This document shows positions 25,901 to 37,084 of a DNA stretch of 64,000 bases, one piece after another. Each line of letters starts with the position of its first letter. The stretch's first letter is position 1. The notes beneath the pieces are model-generated. The model saw only the letters and a list, made by a program, of their open reading frames with translations, was not told where the DNA came from and made no database searches. This stretch comes from Zopfochytrium polystomum. Lineage: Eukaryota; Chytridiomycota; Chytridiomycetes; Chytridiales; Chytridiaceae. The DNA lies in the NCBI GenBank assembly GCA_025765615.1, contig JAIVFJ010000009.1, positions 62,001-126,000 on the forward strand. The letters run 5' to 3'. The position numbers and the translations under genes were made by a program.

Positions 25901-26239
25901 CGTTTCCCATCTGATTGGATACAACATGACCTGGGGCTCAACGGCGAAGGAATTGGAGAACTCAAACTTCTTTAAAGAAGGTCAGTATGAGTTGGAACTT
26001 TTCTGGTGGAGTCTTTCTCTGACACCTTTTTTTTAGTTCCCAAGGTGTTTTGGGGCTACAAGCGGATGTATCTCATTTTTATCCTCCTGACTGCAATGAT
26101 GCCCGTCCTCGTCTACGTGCCACCGGCGGAGTGGACTATCAATGGCTTAACTCTCATTCTTCCTGCATCACTCGTGTTCGGTGGCCATCTTCTTCTTCCC
26201 ATCGCCCTGAACCCATCCCTCATGACGTTTAGCTTCTGA
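22932..26239 (+). CDS. Large fungal family-2 glycosyltransferase (chitin/cellulose-synthase-like)
   Basis: This is a processive-type GT2 membrane enzyme related to chitin and cellulose synthases. Four exons join cleanly over three introns (starting near 23,820, 24,440 and 25,981). The roughly 320-residue N-terminus is Ser/Pro-rich and disordered. Two membrane helices (PYIFIWPIISTLALCTT..., MALIALLPLQILFTQ...) precede the catalytic core. The core has HITIQMPVYTESL, FINEDGMQ, ILLVDCDTRVPEDC (DxD-type), SEDFDMSLRLQ (ED acid) and EVGRWQKYAYG (an RW motif like QxxRW). Several C-terminal helices follow. It lacks the standard chitin synthase signature order, so it belongs to the long GT2 family widespread in fungi whose polysaccharide product is not established. 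Start ATG 22,932 has A at -3. TGA is at 26,237-26,239. Confidence 0.88.
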
Positions 26240-26964
26240 GAAACGAGATGGCTGCGTCTGAGGCATCAGCCGTCGGTCCCCTTCCTTGCATGGTGTTGTC
26301 AACAACCACTTCAATCTCTCCCCATTCACGGTTTCCTTTACTTGACCTTTCTTTGAGTTTCTTGCGATGTTCGGTTTCCTTGGCTCGCACTTTGCTTTGA
26401 TTTCTCCTATTTCTACTCTTATTATCTTTAAGGGTCGGTTAGATCATCCCTTCCGTCTCTGCGACTCATTGCAGATTCGCTCACCCTTCCCTTCCTATTA
26501 TTTGCACCCAGTTCCCGTCTTACCACCTGCGCTCCCGTTTTAACAAGTGAGAAGTCATTCGAGACTTTACGCCAGTGGGTTTCCTAGCCGTATTTCCACT
26601 TTTTTTCCCGTTCCAGGCGAACGATGTCCTGGTCTGCAACTTCCCCAAATAAATACACAAAAGAGCTCTCCCATATATTGTTCGCCGCCTGCCCTTGCAG
26701 CCGGGCGGTCTAGGGGTCCCTTTTCTCCTGTCATTACGCGACCGCAGCACGTTCTGGCAAAGGGACAATTAAGGCTATGTACTTTCAAAAAGTGATCGGA
26801 CATATCCTTCTGGTGTGTTAGGACACTGTCCGTCTCGGTTTCTCAGTCTCATTCTTCGACGTTGTGGCACAGCCAGATATCAAATTGTAATTGGAAAGCC
26901 TTGCAGTTTCAGTTCCGTTTATTTTTAATGGGACATACAAAGCGATTGGGGCTGCCACAGCTCG
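26240..26964. other. Convergent 3' region between the GT2 gene and CUL4
   Basis: No gene supported. Pyrimidine-rich sequence holds the 3' UTRs of two convergent genes. Several short open frames on either strand are shadows. Confidence 0.5.
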
Positions 26965-29900
26965 TCATGCAAGATAGATATAGGTGCTTGCGTCGTCTTT
27001 GTCTCTTTCCATATACTCCCGTTCCATAAGAGACTCGATTCGCTTCTTGAGGTCGCTTGCCTTCATCATTCATAGATTGATAAGCAGCGTTCAGGAGCGG
27101 ACGACTTGATTACCTTTATCGGAAACTTGAGCTGCTCGAACAGTTCCCCAAGAAGCATTGTGTGCGTAAGCCTCTTCCTGGCTTTCATGATTCGGACAAT
27201 CGCCGCATCCACCTGATACTGCCTATCTGCGAACACCCTCTCGTTCGTGGTCTTATTTTCCTCAACGGTCTCCTTGACCTGAATCTGGTTAATTTTGATC
27301 CGGAAAAGAGGATTCTCAAAGGCCGCGTTGTACTCGAACGAGTCCGTGTCGGCCACGTCCTTCCCTCGCGGAGATTTTTGGAGCACTCGGACTTTTCCGC
27401 AAGCCAGCGACTGCAAGGTGCGCTTCAGCTCTCGCTCCTCCAAATTTGTCTGAGTTTTGATGTCTGTGTATGAGACGGTGTTGGACTCGTTGAAGAGCAG
27501 CAATACGAGTGCTTGGTAGAGGCTGACAGACAACTCTTTCGCACCCTGGTAATACCGTTTTATCCTAGTTTCAAAAGCATGCTGCATCGCCAACCTTTTT
27601 GAACTGTGCTTTAACCACACAATGTCCGAGAGAAGGGCACCACGTCAACTGTCTTCCACTGTACTTGCTCATGTAGAAGTCTTTGAAGACTTGCTGGCAT
27701 TGCGCAAGCTAGGAGAATGTTACAAGTGTTTCTACCACTTAAGTATTACCTCTGTCGGCAGGTTCACGGGACTGACAGGGTAAGTGGGCCAGAAACCAGA
27801 TGTTAAGACGTTCACGAACAAGTCTATAGTCCCAAGCTTCTCCATAACACGGATTGACTGGGAGGGCAGAGAGCTGTGGTCAAAACTGGAATGCAGAGTT
27901 CAAGAAGCATACTGTTTTAAACGAGCCCATAATGTCCTTCGAAGTATCAATATCCTTAAACATTCCCTCCAGCTTTGAGGTGAACCCCGCTCCACACTCT
28001 GGAGTTTTCGTAAATGGTGAGAAGGTACAGGAATTATTGGATGTACCTGTCTTTAGTTTTCCAAGCATGCTTTTTTCCGAGTCCACACTGGCACTTTTAC
28101 CGAGCAAGAGACGCTTAGCCAGGTCTTTCTTATAGAACGCTTCAAAAACGTCCTTTCCTTAAAGTGTGTCAGAGGGTGGCAACAGAGCGAATGAGAGAGG
28201 GAGAGGAAACAGAGAACAAAGAGAGACGCAAACAGAGGGAGAGACAGTGAGTGTGTGTGTGTGGGGGTGTGTGTGTGAGGGAGGGTGTAACTACCGTTGA
28301 TGAAGCGGAAAAGAGCCAAGCATTGTCCTAGCTGAGCTTCAGTTTCAGTTTCCGAGACTTTGCCTGCTTTGAGCATGGCATCGATATGTTTTGCAATCAT
28401 TTCTGCCGGTTTGTTCTGTCGTTTGTTTATAAATCTCTCGCATGCTTCTTTCAGGGCAGTTGGAGCAGCCTTCGTTCATTTGGAACGACCGAGCCAGAAC
28501 GTCCTCAACACGGGATTTGAAAGCCAAAAGATCATCGACCATAGTAGCGTCGCGAGTAGTGTCGCTTACGATGACGGTGCCACATTTCTGCAAAATATAT
28601 GTTGGTGGGTAGACCAAAGAGGACAACTATCAATTGCTCACCTCAACGTACGTGGCGAATGCTTTTTTAATGTCATCTACTGCACCAACTTTTGCGAACA
28701 GAGAGTACATTCGCGAAAGATCTTCAACTCGGTTTTCCTCCATGAGGACATTGAAACCTGCTTTGGATCAGCTTTCCGGTGGGAGCAGTTCAAAGCCCAC
28801 CTTTTTCGACAAGTACTCCTACATGCCTTTTGATAAGCTGCTTTTCAAGTACCTGCAACAGCCCTTTTCGTGAGCCTTGGCTCAAGTATCCAAGGCCCGG
28901 CGTGCAGAGATCCCGCTCAAAAGCAAGGCGTTCTTCCACGTGCTGTAAGTATCCCGCGATAGCCGCCGCATTTGCGCCTTTGTCCAAATCCGAAACAAGG
29001 CGGTCGCCCTCAGTTGCATAATACAGCTCTGTTTGTCCGAGAAGAGGGGCCTCGAAACCCACGGAGTAAACGTTTAGGTCCAGCATCATGGAGATCAGAG
29101 AACGCAGCAAGTCACGAGATATTTGGTCACCATCCCTTCGATCCAAGGCAGTAAAGTCAGTTTTAGCCGAATCGTCAAACTCCAAAAAATATAACCGAAC
29201 CTCTCAGCTGTTATTTCTTTAATGATTCCTTGAATGACCATCGGCTGGATGATAGGATCGTTCATAATATGTTCCCTGAAAAAATCCAAGCCGAACTCCC
29301 AGATGGGCTTCAGGCCTGCTTGGATTACGTGGGTTCTATCTAAGTATAGAAAGATCGTTCTGATCATAATCTGCTGCGTACTAAAACGAGTCCAAGTATC
29401 ATTGGCGGCTCTCAAAGAGTTTGAACCGCTTTCCAGCTGCCTTTAACCATATTCATCAAAAAGATCCAATCAGCAGAAAACTTACTGCTTAAGGGCTTTG
29501 CCTTCGGAGATAGTGTGATTCTTGCATAAATCGGTGAGCTTACTATACATCATATCGGCTTTCTTGCAAATGCAAAGACTCTCGCAGGCCTTTTGCTCTG
29601 TTAGTAACAAAGCAGAGGAAATAGTTGCTTACCGGATAAAGCTCCTCCAAACATTCTCCCGCTGAGTGATTTTTATAAATTGCAACAACTGCCGAATTCA
29701 ATCGAGACCAGGTGTCATCAACAAAAGTGGCCGGCACTTGAGGTTTGGCTACCGAAACCATTTAAGGGTAAGAACCGCGGCGCACGCAACTCTAATCAAC
29801 GTTGCAAACCTTTCAATCCCTTCACAATCAGTTTTTTTACGGGTCCGCCCATTCTTGCGTTTGCTGCTGGTTTCAGCCCGATCTTGCCATTTGTGCCCGG

Positions 29901-30295
29901 ATTCGCATCACAGCTGCTAGTAGTACTGCCAGTGCTGTCCGACGGCTTCAAATGAGAATTCTGAAGCATAGGCCCGGAATTTCTACTTGATATGGGATCG
30001 GCCGCGTGCCGTTTAGATCGGTGGCTGGCTTCGGAGAGTACAGCGGTCGCCGTGTGGGAGATCGGACGTAAATGATCTGTTATAGAAGTCTGAGTGACGG
30101 GAGAGGCTGAAGGGCTGTTATTTCCAGCAGTTGATGACAAAGAGCTACGTGGACGTTTCTTTGATCCTGGAAGCCACGCGCCGGAGTGCCATTATGTCAC
30201 ATATTTGAGATCGATTAGCAGCAGTAAGAAAGATACATTTCTGTCGGTCAACTGTCGTTCGAACCTGCTGATGAGGCCGACGACCGGGATGCCAT
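26965..30295 (-). CDS. CUL4: Cullin-4, scaffold of CRL4 ubiquitin ligases (one +1 break)
   Basis: Cullin-4 joins an adaptor of the DDB1 type to Rbx1 and works in DNA repair, replication control and heterochromatin. The protein begins [17 protein letters not shown], with a basic cluster like the nuclear signal of CUL4. It proceeds through [103 protein letters not shown] and a C-terminal winged helix with [18 protein letters not shown], whose Lys is the neddylation site, then [17 protein letters not shown]. Over fifteen short introns are placed. One junction near 28,469-28,470 needs one base skipped (NE then [12 protein letters not shown]). An intron near 28,157-28,291 carries a GT/CT-rich tract. 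TGA is at 26,965-26,967. Confidence 0.95.
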
Positions 30296-30882
30296 GAACT
30301 ACCCGGTAGACGGCAAGCCCTTGTGGCAGTGTGGCCAGAGATGAGTGGTTCGAAAGACGTTATGTGTGAGTAGACTAAGCCGTCGTTAGTGCCGCCCGGT
30401 CCAGTCAGTTGTGAGGGTTGAGGAAATCAACAACGCTGCCAGGAGCAGGACGTAGATGATTAGACGAGCGACTTGGGGGATGAAAGTGAAGTGGTATTAG
30501 TTTCGCCACTGGAGAAACTTGTCAATTCGATCGAGCCACCCACGCGAAACGACGATGCCACCGAACGAAACGATCTTACGATCACGGCACACTCGTTGCA
30601 CAGTATACCGCCGCTCTACGCCTACTTCTGCGACCATCGTGCGGTCCCAATGATCCCTCTAAAGTGCTTGCTAGTCGAGTGGGATTCTGTTACCCCCAAA
30701 CTTGGTGCCTCTGGAGCTGGCGTTTGGCCCACTGTCCACACGATGCTGCGAAATCGCTGTTTGGGACCGAGGAGACTGATCGTCTAGAATGGACCTTTTC
30801 GCGTGTGCGTTTAGACCATGGATGGGTTATTTGACGCAATCAGGGAATGGTACTGGTGGAGAAATATATTACTCAAACCACC
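30296..30882. other. Intergenic region between CUL4 and PER1
   Basis: A plus-strand frame of about 104 codons (30,473-30,787) has no ATG at its start and no recognisable motif. I do not call it a gene. The region should contain the CUL4 promoter and the PER1 3' UTR. Confidence 0.4.
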
Positions 30883-31962
30883 TCAGAGCAGTCTGCGCTC
30901 CTTCTCCAAGAAGTCAAAGACCAGGTCATCGACAAAAAACCCGTGATAGAACAACACGGCAGGCCAGGTTGCAGCATGCCAGAGCGAGTGAGCGTCGATA
31001 ACACCCGCGACGGGAGGAAAGTCCAAGAGTTCAAGCGTCATGGCTGAGGTTACCCACACTACCATAACGACCATTTTCCACCAGTGCGGCCGCTGTCGCC
31101 GTTGGCTCCAGCACCACCAGACCCACAGCACGTTCCCAAGCATACCAACCACGATACCGGCGACTATGTTATAACCATAATCGAATGGCCACAACGTAAG
31201 ATATGTCACATGGGCTGCGTAAAAGATCGCCACAGCGGCACAGCCCAAGCGGCGGGAGTGGTACGCTATGGTCGAGCCGGAGCCCCGGCGTGCGCTGGCG
31301 GCACGAGAATGGGCTGCTTGCGACGGCCGTGGCGGAGGTGGGGGAGAGCCGTCCGGTAGGGCTGTGATGCGCAGGATGGCGACGACAAGGCTGAAGGCAA
31401 TCGAGCCAATTGCAGAGAAGTAGTCCATTCGCTCGGTCCACGGTCTGTCGCGTGAGTGGAAGACCATGGACCACACCCAGGTGTTGACGCCTAAAGCGGC
31501 GTTTGCTATGTATGCGCCAGTCAGACCGCCGCCTCCCAATGACGACGAGCGGGTAGAAGCGGCGGCGACACTGCGCAGCCGCAGAAAGCCGCGAAGGTGC
31601 GCGAGCAGATTAAACAGCGAGAACAGCACCGACGCCGGCTCCTGCAGACCCCACGCGCGCACGAACGGCCACTTGCCGTGAAACTGGTGGATTCTGTCCC
31701 CGTTTGCCATGTGGGCGCGGGTGACGGTGTGCATGCAATCGTACCGACAGTTGTCATCGCACGTCCAGAACGTTACGCGTTGCGACAGTGGCAGCGGCGG
31801 CGGCGATGAGTTGCAGGTCGAGGCGACGCAGTCGAGAACGCATGCGCGATATTCCGGGAGGCGATCGCCTGACGATGCAGCAACAGGTGGGCTGGTTAAC
31901 GCGAGGATGAGAAGGCCGACGAGAAGGAAGGACCGTCCCAGGGCGCAATTGGAGCGCGGCAT
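30883..31962 (-). CDS. PER1: Per1/PGAP3 GPI-anchor phospholipase
   Basis: Per1 is the ER membrane enzyme that removes the sn-2 fatty acid from GPI-anchored proteins so the lipid can be remodelled. It is a single uninterrupted exon of 359 codons. A signal peptide (RSFLLVGLLILALTSPP) is followed by a luminal Cys-rich part (YRACVLDCVASTC, TFWTCDDNCRYDCMH) with the characteristic QFHGKWPF. The membrane domain contains SMVFHSRDRPWTERMDYFSA, the conserved His/Asp-bearing block of the CREST/PER1 family, and ends near SLWHAATWPAVLFYHGFFVDD, another conserved His segment. A Pro-rich loop and a Ser/Arg-rich loop (about residues 205-230) are local expansions. Being intronless sets it apart from its intron-rich neighbours. 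Confidence 0.95.
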   Translation of the reverse strand: MPRSNCALGRSFLLVGLLILALTSPPVAASSGDRLPEYRACVLDCVASTCNSSPPPLPLSQRVTFWTCDDNCRYDCMHTVTRAHMANGDRIHQFHGKWPFVRAWGLQEPASVLFSLFNLLAHLRGFLRLRSVAAASTRSSSLGGGGLTGAYIANAALGVNTWVWSMVFHSRDRPWTERMDYFSAIGSIAFSLVVAILRITALPDGSPPPPPRPSQAAHSRAASARRGSGSTIAYHSRRLGCAAVAIFYAAHVTYLTLWPFDYGYNIVAGIVVGMLGNVLWVWWCWSQRRQRPHWWKMVVMVVWVTSAMTLELLDFPPVAGVIDAHSLWHAATWPAVLFYHGFFVDDLVFDFLEKERRLL

Positions 31963-32560
31963 GTCGGTGGTTGGTGGAGCACGAATTTCTTTGTCCTCCC
32001 CCTCTCGTGAAGGTGGTGAGTGCCATCCATCCCACCCGTTCTGCCGATCCCATCGCCGCGCGAATTCGCCGCCAGCGGCCGCGAGGTCGCCAAAGTTACC
32101 ATCAGCAGACTTTCCCCGCTATCTGCTGCTCCGCTGCGGCCGCCGCATCGTGATCGTCTGTAGTGGAGCAGCGCCACCACCAACGCGGCCCGCCGTTCTC
32201 AATAACACCATCGCCAGCGTACTCTTGCCACCACTAGGGCATTAGAGCGACTATCTCGATGGCTTCCGCAGCCTGCAGCTGCGACGGCAAATAACCCACT
32301 TCACCACCACGGTTGCGCACGGCGGTCGATCCGGATCACGTGACCGCATCCGCAACTCTCCAAAGTGCTATCACTACTCCCCACCCTCTCCCTCTCCTCT
32401 CCCGCTCTCTCTCTTCCTTAAAGAGTCTCAACTTCATGCATATGTTTCTTGTTTAAAGGTTTTATTCTGTGCGGCAGAGAGTGCATGCGAATCCTGCATA
32501 TAGTCATCAGAGCTGGATTTCTTCCACACCGCGGCAGCTGCGTCGGCAACAGCACCTCTA
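31963..32560. other. Divergent promoter region of PER1 and SPT8
   Basis: About 600 nt between two divergently transcribed genes, GC-rich near PER1 and with a CT-rich stretch at about 32,370-32,420. Overlapping open frames on both strands are unsupported. Confidence 0.5.
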
Positions 32561-32825
32561 ATGGCGAGTGAGCAAGATAGATCCTCTGCTGGACACTCTC
32601 GCGGTGCAGAAAATGACCTTATGGATGATGACGCGGACGACCTGATCGATGTTCCAACCAGTTCCGGTAATTTCCTCGATTATTTATCTGCTTTTTCCAG
32701 TGGTTGATTTGCACCTGAATTAAAACACAAATTTTTAACGTTTCCTCCCTCAGAGTATCTCGACTTGAGGCCACTGCGTCACTCGACCACTTGCACGTCG
32801 TACGACATAAGTCCACTCGTAACTG

Positions 32826-32861
<36 letters not shown>

Positions 32862-34972
32862 CGGAAGGGAAGATTGAATCTGCCGTCCAGGGCACAGACC
32901 AGTGTTCTGATTTTACTGACGGATTTGTCGCAGGTATCTGCCGTGCATCCATGTCAGATTTACTCACTTGCTGTGACGTCAAACATGGTGAGCTTTCAGG
33001 GAGCGGCCAATTCCTCAAGTTTGCCCACTTGCTGACTCTCGCCTGATAGAAATGGATTTTTACCGGTGGCGATGACGGGTTCATAAGAAAATATGACTTT
33101 GTTACATCCATGAACGGCGAGCAATCCCTCACACTGAACCAGCGACACGGCCTTGTGGATTCAATACAAAAGGCAAGTTTTGATTGGAATAGGCACAGTG
33201 CTCGCCTTTCTTTTTTGTGCATCCACGCCAAAGGTAATTGTTTGGCAACTTGAATGCAGGGAGGGGTTCTGTCATCTGTGTGGGAGCTTGAAGAGGCGCC
33301 ACCCGCAAGTTGAGTTTAAAGGTTCTTCCGTGTGCCTTTTCACCACGCTGAACCGCCCTTGATTCTTATTTCGACCAGCTACTGCTCCACCCACGGCCGT
33401 CACAAACGAGGCCGGTTCAGAATCTGTAGTACCACCAGCACCTCCAGATACAAAGGCTCCCAAATTTTCGCCAGTATTTAGTCTCGCAGTGCAGTCGGAG
33501 GGCGTCTGGGCACTGGCTGGTGCAGAGGTGAGCGGACCAAAAAGTCTTCAAATGTTCTATCGTTTTTATCTTTCGTCCCATGTTAACCTAATATCATCAA
33601 GTCCGGTAGCGTCTCCCTCTACACAGTTCGACACGACGAGGGCACGGTAGGAGGATGATCCTTCGCTGGGAATACAAACCAAGACGACTCACACGCCAAT
33701 ATCGCAGTGCCACCATATCTTTCGCGCTCACTCAAGAGCTGTTTCGGTAATGAAGCTGCTACCAAGCGAGAGAGGTTTTTATAGCGGATCGTGGGATAAG
33801 AGATTGTTGGTAAAGCCTTCCTTCATTCACTCAGCAAATCCTGCGATTTTGGGCTCACTGAGTTTTCCGAACCCACCAAGCTCTGGGACCTTGAAACTGG
33901 AGCCGTAGCGCGTGACCTTGGGGTTCTCACGTCTCAGATTGCCAGCCTAGCTCTCCAGCCCACTTCCGCAGCAGAAAACTCTAATATTCTTCTCACTGGA
34001 ACCATTGACGGGCGAATGTCCCTTGTGGACTCACGAGTTGAGGCTCCAGTTGTCGGTGTTATTGTTCCGATGGGTGTTCCATGGTGGATGCAGAGTGTAA
34101 GATCACCTCTAGACTTTTTGGACCATATTTGATTCAATTCATACCATCCGCCACCTTCAGGCCGTCTGGGGTGCGGATGGGACGAAAGTGTACTGCGGCC
34201 GCCGAAATGGATCAGGTGTTGTGTTCTTGAAATCATGCTTTTTTCCCTCGAACCTAACAAACGCTGGTATTCCAGTGGATGAGTTCGACATGATAGCTGG
34301 GCGCCTGCTTCAAAACATCAAAATGCCGAAAGATTCAGGCCCCGTTTACAGCGTTGCTGCCATGGCCAATGCGCGTTCACTAGTTGTGTAAGTTCCTCCC
34401 CCGTTATAGTCTGAAATATTGTCTCCCTTCGCATAAATCCAACACCTGCTTTACTGACTACCTCGCATGTAGGGGATCTTATGACAACATCAGACTATGG
34501 GACCTTCACTTTGAGCAACTGATGATGGAAGCGGGGGCAAACAACGAAGAGGACAGTCTTGGACTCGGGATGGGAAGCGGCGGAGTGGGAGTCACTGGAA
34601 CCGCTGGGGCAGCCGCCTCCGTGGTACCGTCACCATTAGTGCCGTTTTCGATTGTTCCAGGACACCACGGCGGCGCGATCTCCAATCTATGTAAGCGTAG
34701 TGCCTTCTTTTTAGGCCTCTTTCTTTGTTTGCCACAGCTCTCGTCATGGGACACACACTTTCTCGCCTTCCTCACGTGTCTTCCTTTCTCGTGCGCACGT
34801 AACGACGATCTATGTCGCACTGGACCTCTTTCCATCAATTTATGGCGGTCCGCTGACTGCAGTCGTGGACCCTTCGTCGCGCTACATGATTTCGGCGTCT
34901 GGAAGCCGCGGATGGGAGGCTCACTCGAACAACACGTGCCTCTTCTACTCGATCAGTGCGGTCGTTAAATGA
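32561..34972 (+). CDS. SPT8: SAGA complex WD40 subunit Spt8
   Basis: Spt8 is the SAGA coactivator subunit that contacts TBP. It starts MASEQDRSSAGHSRG with an acidic leader (DLMDDDADDLIDV). WD repeats follow: VSAVHPCQIYSLAVTSNM/KWIFTGGDDGFIRKYDF, FSPVFSLAVQSEGVWALAGAE/SGSVSLYTVRHDEGT, HSRAVSVMKLL...FYSGSWDKRLL, LWDLETGAVARDL, LTGTIDGRMSLVDSR, AVWGADGTKVYCGRRNGS, GSYDNIRLWDLHF, PGHHGGAISNL and a C-terminal SASGSRGWE. About eleven introns are placed and the frame is clean throughout. The intron 32,819-32,933 contains a 32-nt poly-T. The intron 33,173-33,259 begins GCAAGT, a GC-AG type. A Gly/Val insert expands the last blade. TGA is at 34,970-34,972. Confidence 0.93.
32828..32859 (+). repeat. 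Poly-T tract (32 nt) within an SPT8 intron
   Basis: An uninterrupted run of 32 T begins 9 nt after the GTAACT donor. The acceptor used is a downstream CAG at 32,931-32,933, about 70 nt beyond the run. Confidence 0.95.
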
Positions 34973-35362
34973 AGAGGGGGCGGCGCTTTCTTTATTTAAA
35001 ATGGACTCCACGAATAATAGTTGTCGTGAGTCCCCTGTTTGGTCCACTGCCTGCTCCGTTGTTGACGGTTCAACACCGGCCATCACGGCCAGCATCTGGG
35101 TTGCCGGCTTCACACCATTGATGGCGCGACACGCAGTTCAGCGTGCAAACACCATTCTTACATTGGCAGGGCCAGCTTTTGCCGAGTCTATCTCACTGTG
35201 GTGGACTGAAGTGCTTGTTTATTTCGTTCGAACACAAATGCAGCTACGAACTGAGCGACAACCTTGTTGGAGTCCTTGCGAGACAGTTGAGTCATGAGGC
35301 AAGACTTTCATGTTGATGAACGCGTCAACAGCTGCGAAAAACTCACAGCTCGCTTGAAATCT

Positions 35363-36581
35363 TCACTCGTCCCCGGCCCTGCTCAACGCAATCACGGTGA
35401 ACTGCACCGACTCAGGACTACGCGCCATGAACTCTTCCTTGACGATGCGCGCCGTGTCCTGAAAAACGTCGCGAAATCAACGTTAACGTGTTTTCAGTAT
35501 GCGATCCACCAGAAAAAAAAACCACAAAGTATCTTTGCTCCCGTCAGCCAGCACCCGCGTCCTCACCGAAAGCAGCTCAACACATGGCCCGTGATTGATC
35601 GGGAACGGTTTCCGCCCGTCCATCTCGTACACGTGTCCATCTTTTGCTACAAACGCTACAAAGTGCAGGTCAACCTCCTCGTCCGCGTCCGGCGCCGCCG
35701 TTTGGCCCTCGCGAGAGCTGGGGGTTGGGGGAGGCGCATCCGGTGCACAGTTAGAATCTCAATGATTCCAAACACTGTCGCGGGTACGGTGACCGGACCC
35801 GCATCCGCGGGTGAAACCACCACCCCCAACGAACCTCTCCTCGTGGATGCCCGCCAGGTCAACGTCCGCCTCCAGCACCCCCGCGCGCTCCTCTGGAGTC
35901 TTCCCCGCCGTCCGGTCCAGAATCCGTTTCAGCGGTCCGTCGCCTGCCGCATACAGAATCATGGTCAAAGTCGTCAGCAGTGACACCCTCACTCTCAGAA
36001 CTTTTTGTCTCACCGACGCCGAGCAGCTCGCGGTTGTTTGCGAGCGAATGCAGCAGCCCGATCGTGCCGCACGCGTTTCCGATCGTCTGCCGCACAAAGT
36101 ACAGCGCAGGCGAGACCGTCTGGCCGTCCGTGCGGATCCGCGCTTCCTCCGCCGCGCGGAAGGATTCGTACTGCGAAGGGGAGTGCGAGTTGGGGGCAGG
36201 TTGGGGGGTGGTGCATGGGGGGCCGGGTTTCAGTTTAATACGCGTGCGTCTCCTATTCTAGCCAAACCTCTGGCGTGATCGGGAAGAGCAAGAGGACGGC
36301 TGCGACGGGGCGCGGAACAAATATGAGCGCGTCGGGGTCGAGGCCTGTTCAGACAAATGCAAGTGGGTCAGCCAGAGGGAAGCCGCGCGAGAGACCCGTG
36401 GTTTACCCCAAACGTCGGTGAATGTCCAGGTCGGCGAGACGCCGAGCCGCTGGATGTACTTGTTCATGACCTGTGGGGGGGGATTTGGTCAGTCGTGGAG
36501 AAGGGGCGGTCGCGTGCGGGCCGCGGGCAGACCCATGACACGAACATCGGGGTTGCTCTCAAGCGGGAGCCACCGGGCCAT
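35363..36581 (-). CDS. YUH1: Ubiquitin C-terminal hydrolase (UCH-L3/Yuh1 family)
   Basis: Cysteine protease that trims ubiquitin or Rub1/Nedd8 precursors and small C-terminal adducts. It starts [13 protein letters not shown] then [17 protein letters not shown]. The core has the catalytic Gln and Cys in [20 protein letters not shown], a crossover loop region with [21 protein letters not shown], the catalytic His in DLHFVAFV and the Asp in [14 protein letters not shown]. It ends [12 protein letters not shown] with TGA at 35,363-35,365. All four catalytic positions are present and length matches UCH-L3. About six introns splice cleanly with no frame break. Its Rub1/Nedd8 activity in other fungi makes a link to the cullin-4 in this window plausible, but that is inference from family knowledge only. 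Confidence 0.93.
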
Positions 36582-37084
36582 CTCGTATGCTTTTACTTTT
36601 TTTTCTTTACTTTGTCAATGGTCTTCACTCGGGGCCTGCCTTTATGTACGAAAGACTGCGCACGAAGACGCGCGTCCTTCCAAACAAATGAGGCACAGCA
36701 CAGCTTGATTTGGGAGGGATGCAAGTAATTGCAATGAAAGAACCCAGGCATGTTACATCTGGAACAAGTGTTATGCGTTTCAACTAATTGGTTGTATGGC
36801 CCAGATTCGGGCACGGCTTTGGCGCCCGAAGGCATCAACGCCGAGTCCAGCCCTTTCTTCTCCCCAGCTGACTGTGCCTAATCGAGACGAAATAAATAGA
36901 AGGAAACATAAGATGTTTACTGACTGCTCCATCAGGAAGTTCGGTCCACACCCCGCAGAAGAGAAGGTTGGAAAAAGGAGAAAGAAGGGAAGCCTTACAA
37001 TATGGGCTCGAGGACCGATGAAGGAAAAAGGACGAAGAAGAACGAGCGGAGAGGAACAACAGAAACCAAAGTGCAATCAAAGGC
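36582..37084. other. Intergenic region between UCH and acyl-CoA synthetase copy 2
   Basis: Contains the promoter of the UCH gene and the 3' UTR of the synthetase. No gene supported. Confidence 0.5.

Noticed and set aside
30473..30787. Plus-strand 104-codon frame upstream of PER1's 3' end
   Set aside because: No ATG start, no recognisable domain, no splice partners.
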